A program made the position numbers and the translations under genes. Positions 24,884 to 32,846 of a stretch of 64,000 nucleotides of DNA are shown here, in pieces. The DNA is from JAIBJN01 sp963775395 (GTDB lineage: Bacteria; Actinomycetota; Thermoleophilia; Gaiellales; Gaiellaceae). The notes under the pieces were generated by a model that saw nothing but the letters and a program-made list of their open reading frames with translations, was not told the origin of the DNA and searched no databases. The stretch covers positions 62,001 to 126,000 of the forward strand of contig CAVZIX010000004.1 in the NCBI GenBank assembly GCA_963775395.1, read 5' to 3'. Positions within the stretch are counted from its first letter, which is position 1. The number at the start of each line of letters is the position of its first letter.

Positions 24884-26684
24884 CGGCGGGCTCCTCGGAC
24901 GCCGCCTCCCCCTCCGCGACGCGCACCGAGGCGGGCACGAGCAGCGCGAAGGCCACGAAGGGGAAGAACCACGGGATGTAGAGATAGAACCAGTGCGTGA
25001 GGACGAGCTCGAAGCCGATCAGGAGCGCGCCGCTGAGAGCGGCGAGTTGGACGACGTTGCGGGTCCGCGGCACGAACGCGAGCGCGACGGACGCGATGAG
25101 GAGGAGCGTCTTCAGGGCGGTCTGGACGACGTGCAGGTCGGGATAGCCCGGGTACTCGTCCCAGTCCCAGATCGAGAACGGCGAGGAGCGGGAGAGCTGC
25201 CAGCCGAACGTGCGGTCCCAGAACTCGCGCGCCGCGTGGAGAGGATCGGGCTCCAGCAGGAGGATCCAGAAGGCGATCGCCGTGGCCAGCAGGAAGCCGC
25301 CGAGGAACAGGAGCTGGGAACGCGGCCAGCGCGTCGCCTTCGGGTACGAGGCCCAGAGCGGGAAGAGCAGGAACGCGCCGAACTTCGTCCACCCGGCGAG
25401 GCCCGCGAAGAGCCCGCGCGCCGGGTGGGAGGTGACGAAGACGAGCCCCCAGATCAGAAACGCGGGCATGATCGCGTCGTTCGAGTTCGAGCTCGAGACG
25501 TACTGCGTGAACGGGTAGGCCGCCCAGGCGAAAGCCAGGGTCGCCCCGAGTCGCGGCCCTCCGAACCGCAGGCCGAGCAGCCCCATGCCGAGGAGCGCCA
25601 GCCCGTCCCAGAGAAGCGACGTGAAGTGCGCGGCCGGCAGGTCGTCCCACTTGTAGTCGTAGCCCATCGCCAGCAAGCCGGGGACGTACGCGAGATAGCT
25701 GACCGGCCCGTAGGTGTCCCCGCGTCCGTTGGCGACCTCGCACCGCCCGTTCGTCTGGATCCGCTCGCGGACGTACCCGTCCGCGTCCGCCGGGCCGCAC
25801 TCCTTCCCCTCGTCGGTCGGCATGTTCCCGTACGGCGACTCCCCGTCCTCCGCGATGCGCTGCGCGCCGATGACGCCCGCGAGCCCGACGTCGATCACGT
25901 TGGACGCGCGCACGTTGAGCCCGAAGCGGAAGCCGGCGAGAAAGACGGTTGCGGCGAGCAGGACCCAGACAGGCCAGAGCGGACGGGACGCGCTCCCTCG
26001 TCCCTTCCACCCGATCCAGGCCATGCGCCCGAGCAGGTAGAGCATGGGCGGGTAGACGAGCGGCATCGCCCGGAACACCTCTCCGCGGTTGAAGAACCAG
26101 AGCGAGATCCCGAACGAGAGCAGGACGAGGAGGTCGACGTTGCGGATCGCGAGCGGCCGCCGCAGGTCGGCCAGGCCGATGAAGAAGACGGCGCAGAGCG
26201 AGAGCCAGATCCACGGGTTGTTGATCTTCCGCCCGAAGGCGCCGTCGTAGCCGCGCGCCATCTTCCACGCCACCTGCGGCCCGGTCCAGGCCTCGGTCAC
26301 CGCACCGGACGTGTCGTCGACCTTGGCGAGGACGACCTGCCCGGCGTCCGGGACGGAGGACCAGACCCTCACGGTCCACACCTTGGCGTCCTCGTCGAGC
26401 TCGGCCTGCTTCGTGAGGCTGGTCTCGGGATAGCGGTCGAGCCAGTCAGCGACCTTCTCGTTCGCGAGCGCCCGCTCGATCGCCTCGTCCTCGGTGAGGA
26501 GCGGCTGAGCAGGCTCGGGGACGAACGGCGTCCCGATCAGGTTCCCGCGCGCGTCGTAGACGGGCGTCGTGGGCGCCGTCTGACCGGCCGCGGGCGCCGC
26601 GACCGCCAGCGCGACGAGCGCGACGACGGCTAAACGGCGCGCCGCCGTCGGAAGCTCCAGAGCTTGTTGGCGACGAAGTTCCAC
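24846..26684 (-). CDS. Large GT-C-like membrane protein with a signal peptide and PepSY-like outer domain
   Basis: About 612 residues from the GTG at 26684, which gives a signal peptide ending AVAAPAAG. Residues 35-135 form a small extracytoplasmic domain (LLTEDEAIERALANEKVADW; VWTVRVWSSVPDAGQVVLAK) resembling PepSY-type folds. The rest has about eleven membrane helices with GT-C-like loops (YVSSSNSNDAIMP; GWTKFGAFLLFPLWASYPK). It is likely a polyprenyl-sugar transferase or a related polytopic enzyme. It overlaps gtrA by 55 bases at its start and the GT87 gene at its end. Start choice is uncertain; no ATG is nearby. Confidence 0.6.
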   Translation of the reverse strand: MELRRQQALELPTAARRLAVVALVALAVAAPAAGQTAPTTPVYDARGNLIGTPFVPEPAQPLLTEDEAIERALANEKVADWLDRYPETSLTKQAELDEDAKVWTVRVWSSVPDAGQVVLAKVDDTSGAVTEAWTGPQVAWKMARGYDGAFGRKINNPWIWLSLCAVFFIGLADLRRPLAIRNVDLLVLLSFGISLWFFNRGEVFRAMPLVYPPMLYLLGRMAWIGWKGRGSASRPLWPVWVLLAATVFLAGFRFGLNVRASNVIDVGLAGVIGAQRIAEDGESPYGNMPTDEGKECGPADADGYVRERIQTNGRCEVANGRGDTYGPVSYLAYVPGLLAMGYDYKWDDLPAAHFTSLLWDGLALLGMGLLGLRFGGPRLGATLAFAWAAYPFTQYVSSSNSNDAIMPAFLIWGLVFVTSHPARGLFAGLAGWTKFGAFLLFPLWASYPKATRWPRSQLLFLGGFLLATAIAFWILLLEPDPLHAAREFWDRTFGWQLSRSSPFSIWDWDEYPGYPDLHVVQTALKTLLLIASVALAFVPRTRNVVQLAALSGALLIGFELVLTHWFYLYIPWFFPFVAFALLVPASVRVAEGEAASEEPAGERPVEELVPAR

Positions 26685-27091
26685 GGGGTCACGAGGACGA
26701 TCGCGATTGCCTGCGCGGGCAGCTTGGGCATACCGAGGGCAACGAGGATGCTCAGGAACGCGAGGTTCGCCGCGAGGGCGACCGTGGAGACGACGAGGAA
26801 GCGGAAGCCCTGGAAGACGAGGTGGCCGCGCTGGCGCCGGAACGTCCAGTGGCGGTTCCACCAGTAGTTGTTCGTGACGGCGACGAGGAACGAGCCGACC
26901 GCGGCGAGCAGGTAGTGGACGTCGAAGGAGAGCAGCGTCGCGTACACCGCCAGGTTGACGGCGTAGCCCGAGGCGCCGACGGCGCAGAACTTCGCCAGCT
27001 GCACCCAGTTGGCAGGCCGCCGCAACGCGCCCGAAGCCGCGTCCGTAAGCTCGCTGGCGCGCGAGGAGGTCGCCTGTGCTCCTTTCGCCAC
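26630..27091 (-). CDS. GtrA family membrane protein
   Basis: 153 residues with four membrane helices. The GtrA pattern is clear: KFCAVGASGYAVNLAVYATL, VAVTNNYWWNRHWTF with the conserved Asn/Trp, RFLVVSTVALAANLAFL and PWNFVANKLWSFRRR. GtrA proteins are thought to flip or position polyprenyl-phosphate sugars for glycan modification. The gene leads the membrane glycosyltransferase run. The GTG start is 6 bases after a TAACCT -10 box (27098-27103), so a leaderless transcript probably begins here. Confidence 0.88.
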   Translation of the reverse strand: MAKGAQATSSRASELTDAASGALRRPANWVQLAKFCAVGASGYAVNLAVYATLLSFDVHYLLAAVGSFLVAVTNNYWWNRHWTFRRQRGHLVFQGFRFLVVSTVALAANLAFLSILVALGMPKLPAQAIAIVLVTPWNFVANKLWSFRRRRAV

Positions 27092-27097
27092 GGAGGA

Positions 27098-27103
27098 AGG
27101 TTA
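27098..27103 (-). promoter_or_regulatory. -10 box TAACCT before the GtrA gene
   Basis: On the minus strand TAACCT is followed by 6 bases and the GTG start at 27091, matching the leaderless pattern seen elsewhere in the window. Confidence 0.4.
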
Positions 27104-27113
27104 GATCGTCACC

Positions 27114-27311
27114 TCAGACGGCCGGACGGAGGTCGAGGTTCCCGACCACGAGACCGGGCCCCGGCTCGAGCTCGCGATTGACCGCGCGGCCCACCAGCGC
27201 GCCGGTCCGATGGAGTCGCCCCATCCCGCGGCCAGGATGCCCCACGCCCTGTCCGTCCAAACCCGGCTCAGGCAAGTTGCAAAGTGTTACTTGCAGGGTC
27301 TTGCGGCTCAA
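27114..27311 (-). CDS. Possible 65-residue protein of unknown function
   Basis: A TTG-started frame whose first codon overlaps the pcm stop (TTGA). Its last 30 codons have the GC-rich third positions typical of local genes (NRELEPGPGLVVGNLDLRPA), but the first 20 codons do not. It could be a short real gene coupled to pcm, or the 3' remnant of a decayed gene. A perfect inverted repeat GCAAGT/ACTTGC (27272-27294) lies in its first codons and could be part of a terminator for pcm instead. No family recognised. Confidence 0.25.
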   Translation of the reverse strand: MSRKTLQVTLCNLPEPGLDGQGVGHPGRGMGRLHRTGALVGRAVNRELEPGPGLVVGNLDLRPAV

Positions 27312-27958
27312 TAGCCCTCCTCGCCCACGAGGGGCACGAAGCGGCAGGCGACCGAATGGGCAACCGCCGGGCCCTCCGGGCTCTTGACCACGACTTCGAG
27401 CCGCTGCCCGCGGCGGTCGCCGACGGGCACGACGAGGCGCCCGCCGACCACGAGCTGGTCGTAGAGCGCGCGCGGCAGCTCGGGCGCGGCAGCGGCGACC
27501 GTGACCGCATCGAAGGGGCCGTGCTCCGGATCGCCAAGGGATCCATCGCCCAGGTGGACCTGAACGTCGTCGTAGCCGGCGGCGTCGAGCTTCTCGCGCG
27601 CCCGCTCGGCGAGCTGGCGCAGCCGTTCCACCGAATGCACCTCGGCGCCGAGCTCCGCGAGCACGGCAGCCTGGTAGCCGGACCCCGTTCCGATGTCGAG
27701 CACCCGTGCGCCTCGGTGGACGGCCGCCTCCTCGCAGATGAGGGCGACCATGTACGGCTGGGAGATCGTCTGGCCCCAGCCGATCTGGATCGGGATGTCC
27801 TCGTAGGCACGCTTGCGGTCGTCGGCGTCGGTGAACGCCTCGCGCGGGACCTTCCCCATCGCCTCGAGCACGCGCTCGTCGTGGATCCCGCGGCTCTCGA
27901 CCTGCTCCGCGACCATCCGCGCGCGCAGGGCGTCGAAGTCAGGCTCGCGCCGCCTCAC
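27308..27958 (-). CDS. pcm: Protein-L-isoaspartate O-methyltransferase
   Basis: 216 residues from GTG 27958. It has MVAEQVESRGIHDERVLEAM and VPREAF at the N terminus, QTISQPYMVALICEEA near residue 65, SAM motif I VLDIGTGSGYQAAVLAEL near 87 and VTVAAAAPELP near 150, all typical of PCMT. The enzyme methylates isoaspartyl residues in aged proteins to start repair. The start overlaps the end of the phosphatase-superfamily gene by 20 bases; a longer frame upstream is antisense-like and lacks similarity. Confidence 0.92.
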   Translation of the reverse strand: MRRREPDFDALRARMVAEQVESRGIHDERVLEAMGKVPREAFTDADDRKRAYEDIPIQIGWGQTISQPYMVALICEEAAVHRGARVLDIGTGSGYQAAVLAELGAEVHSVERLRQLAERAREKLDAAGYDDVQVHLGDGSLGDPEHGPFDAVTVAAAAPELPRALYDQLVVGGRLVVPVGDRRGQRLEVVVKSPEGPAVAHSVACRFVPLVGEEGY

Positions 27959-29381
27959 GGGCGATGCGCATCGAGTCGGGTGGACGAACGCCGAGATGCT
28001 CCAGTGCGGCCGGGGCGATGTCCGTGATCGAAGGCTCCGGGCCGAACGGCGGGGCATCGAAGCCGGCGGCGATCAGCGGAACGGTCGAGTCGCCGGCCAC
28101 CAGCGAACCGTGGCTGCCGCCGCCGAGGTGGTGGCGACCGCCGCCGTCGACGAGCTCCCAGCCCTCGGCCGCCGAGACGAGCACGTCGCCCGAGGTCGGC
28201 GCTGCGAGCGCCCGCCAGGACCGCTCCAGCGCGTTCGGATAGAGATCCAGGTCGAGCAGAGCGGCCTCGCCCTCCAGGCGCCAGTCGTCGCCGTCCGGAG
28301 CGAAGCGGAGCTCGGCGCCGTCCCGCCGCGCGACAGCTTCGGAGCCCTCCCTGAAGAGGACGACGTCCGCGGCAGGCTCGTCGTCGAGACGCTCCCCGAG
28401 CGCGCGGGCATCCAGCCGGCAGCCCGGGAGCCGGTAGACCATGCCGGCCCGGTTGGATGCGAGAGCGAGCACACCGTCGAGGTCGGCCGGGAACGAATCC
28501 TGCAGACGCGCCAGGCGCTCGACCTGCGTCTGGCCGTGGTCGGAGCACACGATGACCGCGTAGCGCTCGAGGAAGGCGTCGGGGCCGCCGGCGGCGCCCA
28601 GGAGACGCCCGAGTGCCGCGTCGGAGCGCTCCAGAGCCTCCAGCGAGCCTTCGGGCCCGCTCTGGTGCGAGGCGTAGTCGTAGTCAGGGAGGTAGAAGAC
28701 GAGGAAGTCGAAAGCGTCGCGGGTCACCAGCCAGCGGCCGACGACGGCGGCGTAGTCGTCGATCGAGCCGCTCAGCCGGGAGCGGACCGCGAGGGGCGAT
28801 CCCGTGCGATCGGACTCGAAGACGTTGAAGAAGAAGAAGTGCCGCGGCCCGTAGACGGCTTCGTACCAGCGATTCCTCCGCGCAAGCGCCGGCAGGCGAA
28901 TCGGATGGCGTGTCCGGCCCCGGTAACAGGTGAAGTTGATGGCCGCCGGCTCGAGGCCGGCGTCCTCGAGCGCCTCGAACACGGTGGTCGCACGCGGCGA
29001 GACGTGCTCGCCGCTCATCCCGAAGACCGAGTCGCGGATGGCCTGGCGCGCGCCGACCGCGCGCATCGCCGAGAAGGAGGAGCCGTACTCGACCACGCGC
29101 TGCTCGCCGCGGTGGTACCAGACGAGGTGCGGGATGTGGTGGACGTCCGGGAAGGCACCTGTTGCGATCGACGTCAGGCACACGGGCGTGAGCGACGGAA
29201 AGACGCTCGTGCCGCGGCCGCTCCAGCCCGCGTCGGCGAGCGCCGCGAGGGCCGGAAGCCTGCCCTCGTCGAGGCCTCGGTCGAGTGCCTCGGGGGTGAG
29301 CCCGTCGATGACAACGAGGACGAGCTTCTTCCGGTCGGGACCCGTCAGCTCAGTCCTTGGCGAGAACGCGGAGGCCCGCAT
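27939..29381 (-). CDS. Alkaline-phosphatase-superfamily phosphodiesterase/pyrophosphatase-like protein
   Basis: 480 residues. The metal-binding start LVLVVIDGLTPEALD, the nucleophile region FPSLTPVCLTSIATGAFP (Thr/Ser), FYLPDYDYASHQSGPEG and VIVCSDHGQTQVER are the type I phosphodiesterase/nucleotide pyrophosphatase pattern, and GGSHGSL near the C terminus supplies the last His. There is no signal peptide, so it should act in the cytoplasm. The start at ATG 29381 overlaps the upstream membrane gene by 32 bases; a CTG nearer the domain is possible. The substrate is unknown. Confidence 0.82.
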   Translation of the reverse strand: MRASAFSPRTELTGPDRKKLVLVVIDGLTPEALDRGLDEGRLPALAALADAGWSGRGTSVFPSLTPVCLTSIATGAFPDVHHIPHLVWYHRGEQRVVEYGSSFSAMRAVGARQAIRDSVFGMSGEHVSPRATTVFEALEDAGLEPAAINFTCYRGRTRHPIRLPALARRNRWYEAVYGPRHFFFFNVFESDRTGSPLAVRSRLSGSIDDYAAVVGRWLVTRDAFDFLVFYLPDYDYASHQSGPEGSLEALERSDAALGRLLGAAGGPDAFLERYAVIVCSDHGQTQVERLARLQDSFPADLDGVLALASNRAGMVYRLPGCRLDARALGERLDDEPAADVVLFREGSEAVARRDGAELRFAPDGDDWRLEGEAALLDLDLYPNALERSWRALAAPTSGDVLVSAAEGWELVDGGGRHHLGGGSHGSLVAGDSTVPLIAAGFDAPPFGPEPSITDIAPAALEHLGVRPPDSMRIAREAARA

Positions 29382-29733
29382 AGCGCTTGTCGGCGCGCCG
29401 CCCGAGGCGTGCGCCGGCGATCGGCGTGGCCACGGCCGAGACGTAGCCGAGGGCCGGGATCGCGGCCAGGACCAGCGCTCCGAGCGCCGCCGCGGGCAGC
29501 GCCTCGGTCGAGAGGCGCCTGAGCCCGACGAACGCAAGCAAGGCGGCAACCGCAAAGGCGACGAGCGACCACCACGGGAGCGCGATCAGGGCGAGCGCCA
29601 GGCCGGGAACCGCGCCGGCGACCGCGAGCAGCGCCCACGCCGGGTTGCGCACCGCGCCGACCACGCCGACGCCCGCCAGGACGCCGAAGCCCAGCACGAC
29701 GCCGAGGAGATACCAGTCGAGCGGTCCGTCCAT
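29350..29733 (-). CDS. Small four-helix membrane protein, unknown function
   Basis: 127 residues starting MDGPLDWYLLGVVLGFGVL. Four hydrophobic helices rich in Ala, Leu and Val, then a basic tail RLGRRADKRYAGLRVLAKD. No family recognised. A TAGACT -10 box (29741-29746) lies 7 bases before the ATG, so the transcript is probably leaderless and continues into the phosphatase-superfamily gene and pcm, which overlap in series. Confidence 0.7.
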   Translation of the reverse strand: MDGPLDWYLLGVVLGFGVLAGVGVVGAVRNPAWALLAVAGAVPGLALALIALPWWSLVAFAVAALLAFVGLRRLSTEALPAAALGALVLAAIPALGYVSAVATPIAGARLGRRADKRYAGLRVLAKD

Positions 29734-29740
29734 TGCCGTG

Positions 29741-29746
29741 AGTCTA
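29741..29746 (-). promoter_or_regulatory. -10 box TAGACT of a leaderless promoter
   Basis: TAGACT on the minus strand, 7 bases before the ATG at 29733; identical to boxes at 4700, 48230, 55063 and 58648. Confidence 0.5.
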
Positions 29747-29793
29747 GCCGTGCCCGCCGGGCCGTTTGCGGAAGCCGGACGCCGGGAACCCGC

Positions 29794-30123
29794 ATGGTGA
29801 TGGAAGACCGCGCGAAGCGACCTCTCCTCCTCTTCTTCACGTCGGCCCAGTCGGGGCCGGGACGGCGTATGGAGAGCCTGCTGGCCAACCTGGCGCGCAA
29901 GGAGCGCGACCGCCTGCGCGTGTCGCGCGTGGACGTCGACGCGCACCCCGAGCTCGTCCAGCGGCTCGACGTGACGGAGGTTCCCACCCTCGTCCTCGTC
30001 GACGGCCGCAAGCCCGTTGCACGCCTCGAGGGCCGGTCGAGCGCCCCGCGCATCGAGCGGATGATCGGCCGTCACCTCGACGTCGCGAACCGCGGCAATC
30101 CGGACCGCAGTCTCCTCGCGTAG
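29794..30123 (+). CDS. Thioredoxin-fold protein lacking the redox cysteines
   Basis: 109 residues (or 107 from the second ATG). The order LLLFFTSAQSGPGRRMESLL, then RVSRVDVDAHPELVQRLDV and EVPTLVLVDGRK with the cis-proline, follows the thioredoxin fold exactly, but the usual WCGPC site reads QSGPG, so both cysteines are Ser/Gly. It cannot do thiol-disulfide exchange by the usual mechanism and may be a binding or chaperone-like thioredoxin. No signal peptide. It stands alone, divergent from the small membrane protein gene. I know no characterised homologue. Confidence 0.75.
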   Translation: MVMEDRAKRPLLLFFTSAQSGPGRRMESLLANLARKERDRLRVSRVDVDAHPELVQRLDVTEVPTLVLVDGRKPVARLEGRSSAPRIERMIGRHLDVANRGNPDRSLLA

Positions 30124-30181
30124 TAACGATCGAACCCGCTCAGTGCGGGACGAACCAGTAGGGGAACGAGGGAGGATTGCC

Positions 30182-30706
30182 ATGCGCAGGCGCAGCATTC
30201 TGTTGGCCATCGCCGTCCTCGCGGCCGGGCTTCTGGTCGCGTCACTGGCGGGTGCATCAGGGGGCAAGAAGAACCTGAAGGCCGACGACCTCACCGGGTA
30301 TCAGGAGAACCCGGACGTCTCGTCGACCGGAACGGGCTCATTCGAGGCCACCATCGACGACGACGCGATGACGATCACCTACGAGCTCACGTACTCCGGG
30401 ATCGAGGGTGGGGCCGCCACCGCGGCGCACATCCACTTCGGCAAGCGTGCGGTGAACGGGGGCGTGTCGGCGTTCCTCTGCAGCGGCGGCGACAAGCCCG
30501 CATGTCCGGCAACGGCGGGCACGGTCACCGGCGTCATCGACGTGGCCGACATCGTCGGCCCGGCGGGTCAGGGCATCGAGGCGGGCTCCTTCGCCGAGCT
30601 CGTGGCCGCGATGCGTGCCGGCCACACGTACGTGAACGTGCACTCGCCGCGCTGGCCCGGCGGCGAGATTCGCGCGCAGATCAACGACCGCGCGAACAAC
30701 GACTAG
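30182..30706 (+). CDS. Secreted CHRD-domain protein
   Basis: 174 residues with a signal peptide (RRRSILLAIAVLAAGLLVAS). The body is one CHRD domain: LTGYQENPDVSSTGTGSFEA, then TYELTYSGIEGG, AAHIHFGKRAVNGGVSAFLC and a closing TYVNVHSPRWPGGEIRAQI. CHRD domains occur in chordin and in many secreted bacterial proteins; their role in bacteria is unclear. A GAGGGAGG ribosome site precedes the ATG. A strong hairpin terminator follows 25 bases after the stop. Confidence 0.85.
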   Translation: MRRRSILLAIAVLAAGLLVASLAGASGGKKNLKADDLTGYQENPDVSSTGTGSFEATIDDDAMTITYELTYSGIEGGAATAAHIHFGKRAVNGGVSAFLCSGGDKPACPATAGTVTGVIDVADIVGPAGQGIEAGSFAELVAAMRAGHTYVNVHSPRWPGGEIRAQINDRANND

Positions 30707-30730
30707 CGCAGCCGTTTACGACCTGCATTC

Positions 30731-30756
30731 GAGAGCCCGGCTTCGGCCGGGCTCTC
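30731..30756. terminator. Bidirectional hairpin terminator
   Basis: GAGAGCCCGGC-TTCG-GCCGGGCTCTC: a perfect 11-bp stem with a TTCG tetraloop between the convergent CHRD and E2 genes, followed by TCGTTAA. It could stop transcription from both sides. Confidence 0.8.
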
Positions 30757-30759
30757 TCG

Positions 30760-31872
30760 TTAATCGGGCGCTTCGAGGCGCGCGATGACGTCGAGCAGGA
30801 ACGTGCTCGCGCGAGCCCCGTCGACAACGCGGTGGTCGAAGGTGCAGGCCAACCAGCCGATCTCGCGCACGGCGACCTCGCCGTCGACGACCGCGGCCCG
30901 CGGCCCGATGCGGTGCAGTCCGAGGATGCCGACCTCCGGGTGGTTGACGAGCGGCGTGGCGAAGAGGCCGCCGAGCTTCCCGGCGCTCGTGACCGTGAAC
31001 GTCGAGCCGCGGAGCTCCTCCGGCTTGAGCGATCCGGCCCGGGCGCCTTCCGCCAGGCGCCTGGCCTCGGCTTCGAGCTCGTCGAGCGACTTCACGTCTG
31101 CCGTGCGCAGGACCGGGACGACGAGGCCCTCGTCCGTCTGCACGGCGAGACCGAGGTCGTAGCGCTCCCAGAAGACGATCTCCTCGCCGTCGAGCGTCGC
31201 GTTCAGCTCGGGGACCTCCTTGAGCCCGCCGACGACCGCCTGGAGGAGGTACGGGAGGTAGGAGCGCTCCCCGCGCGCGGTCGAGAGCACGGTGAAGTCG
31301 CACTCCTCGACGACGGTGACGGCCGGCACCTCCCTGTGCGAGGTCGAGAGGTGCTGCGCGATCTGGCGGCGGACGCCACGCAGCGGGATGCGCCGCTCGG
31401 GGCCTGCGGCAGGCACCGGCCCGCCCGAGAACGACGAGTAGCGCCTGACGTCCTCTTCGGTGATCCGCCCACCCGGGCCCGTGCCCGCCAGGAGCGAGAG
31501 CTCGACCCCGAGCTCGGCGGCGATGCGCCGGACGAGCGGGGTCGCCTGGACGCGCTCGGACGGCGGCGCGGCGGGCTTCTCGGCCTGCGGTGTCGCCTTC
31601 TCGGTAGCCGGGGCGGCCTCGGACACAGGCACCTCGCCGTCACCGATCTGGACGAGCGGCGTGCCGACCGGGACGAGCTCGCCCTCGGCCACGAGGATGC
31701 GCGCGACCGTGCCCGAGGCCGGAGAGGGGATCTCGACCGTCGTCTTGTCGGTGTTGATCTCGACGAGCGGGTCGTCCTCCTCGACGTGTTGCCCGACCTC
31801 GACGAGCCAACGGGCGATCTCGCCCTCGGCGACCCCCTCGCCGAGGTCGGGAAGCTTGAACTCGTAGGCCAT
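30760..31872 (-). CDS. bkdC: 2-oxoacid dehydrogenase E2 (dihydrolipoyl acyltransferase)
   Basis: 370 residues with one lipoyl domain (EINTDKTTVEIPSPASG, lipoyl Lys43), a Pro/Ala linker, a peripheral-subunit-binding domain (TPLVRRIAAELGVELSLLAG, near 115) and a catalytic domain ending with the HxxxDG site FDHRVVDGARAS. It transfers acyl groups to CoA in a branched-chain 2-oxoacid (or pyruvate) dehydrogenase complex. It follows the E1 beta gene by 4 bases. E3 is not in the window. The branched-chain assignment is inference from the separate E1 alpha/beta and actinobacterial precedent. Confidence 0.88.
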   Translation of the reverse strand: MAYEFKLPDLGEGVAEGEIARWLVEVGQHVEEDDPLVEINTDKTTVEIPSPASGTVARILVAEGELVPVGTPLVQIGDGEVPVSEAAPATEKATPQAEKPAAPPSERVQATPLVRRIAAELGVELSLLAGTGPGGRITEEDVRRYSSFSGGPVPAAGPERRIPLRGVRRQIAQHLSTSHREVPAVTVVEECDFTVLSTARGERSYLPYLLQAVVGGLKEVPELNATLDGEEIVFWERYDLGLAVQTDEGLVVPVLRTADVKSLDELEAEARRLAEGARAGSLKPEELRGSTFTVTSAGKLGGLFATPLVNHPEVGILGLHRIGPRAAVVDGEVAVREIGWLACTFDHRVVDGARASTFLLDVIARLEAPD

Positions 31873-31876
31873 GGAC

Positions 31877-32846
31877 TTAGTAGGCCAGGACCTTGTTGGC
31901 GGCCTCGGCCACGCGCTCCGGCGTCGGCAGGTACTCGTGCTCGATCGACCAGTACGGGAAGGGCACGTCGTAGCCGGTCACACGGAGGATCGGGCCCTGG
32001 AGGTCGAGGATCGCCTTCTCCGCGATCACCGCGGCGATCTCGGCGCCGAAGCCGGCGACGCGCGGAGCCTCCTGCACCACGACCACCCGGCCGGTCTTGC
32101 CCACGGAGGCGAGGATCGTCGTCCTCGTCGAGCGGCTTGAGGCTGCGGATGTCCACGACCTCCGCGCTCGCGTCGAGCTGCTCGGCCGCTTCGAGGCAGG
32201 TCTGCACCATCGTGCCGTAGGCGACGAGCGTCACGTCGGTCCCCTCGCGCGCGATGCGCGCCTTCCCGAGCGGGACAACGTGCTCGCCCTCGGGCACCTC
32301 GCCGCGCGGGCTGCGGTAGAGCGCCTTCGGCTCCATGATCACGACGGGGTCCGGATCGCGGATCGCTGCGGCGAGGAGGCCCTTGGCATCGGCCGGCGTC
32401 GACGGGATCGCCACCTTCACGCCGGGCGTGTGCACGTAGTAGGCCTCGGGCGAGTCCTCGTGGAGCTCCGGCGCCCGGACGCCGCCGCCGGTGGGCATGC
32501 GGATCGTCAGCGGGAACTGCATCGCGCCGCCGGTCCGCCAGCGGTAGCGGCCGACGTGGGTGATCAGCTGGTCGAGGCAGGGGTAGCTGAAGGACTCGTA
32601 CTGCATCTCGCACACGGGCCGCCAGCCCGCCATGGCCAGCCCGATCGCCGTGCCGAGGATCCCTGCCTCGGCCAGCGGGGTGTCGACGCAGCGGTCGACG
32701 CCGAAGCGGTCACGCAGTCCGGCGGTCGCGCGGAAGACACCGCCGGCGCGGCCCACGTCCTCGCCCATGACCATGATCGAGCCGTCGCGATCCATCTCCA
32801 CGTGGAGCGCGTCGTTGACGGCCTCGACGAGCGTCTTCTCAGCCAT
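31877..32846 (-). CDS. bkdB: 2-oxoacid dehydrogenase E1 beta subunit, interrupted by a one-base insertion
   Basis: E1 beta of a TPP-dependent 2-oxoacid dehydrogenase. Seen: LVEAVNDALHVEMDRDGSIM, MGEDVGRAGGVFRAT, DTPLAEAGILGTAIGLAM, then in the second frame GKTGRVVVVQEAPRVAGFGA and GYDVPFPYWSIEHEYLP. The frame changes after DIRSLKPLDED near 32115-32127, in the repeat GACGACGA; removing one base restores the expected DEDTILASVGKTGR and a 322-residue protein of normal length. Its ATG overlaps the E1 alpha stop by 8 bases. As read, the C-terminal domain is lost, so a sequencing error or a recent mutation must be settled. Confidence 0.85.
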
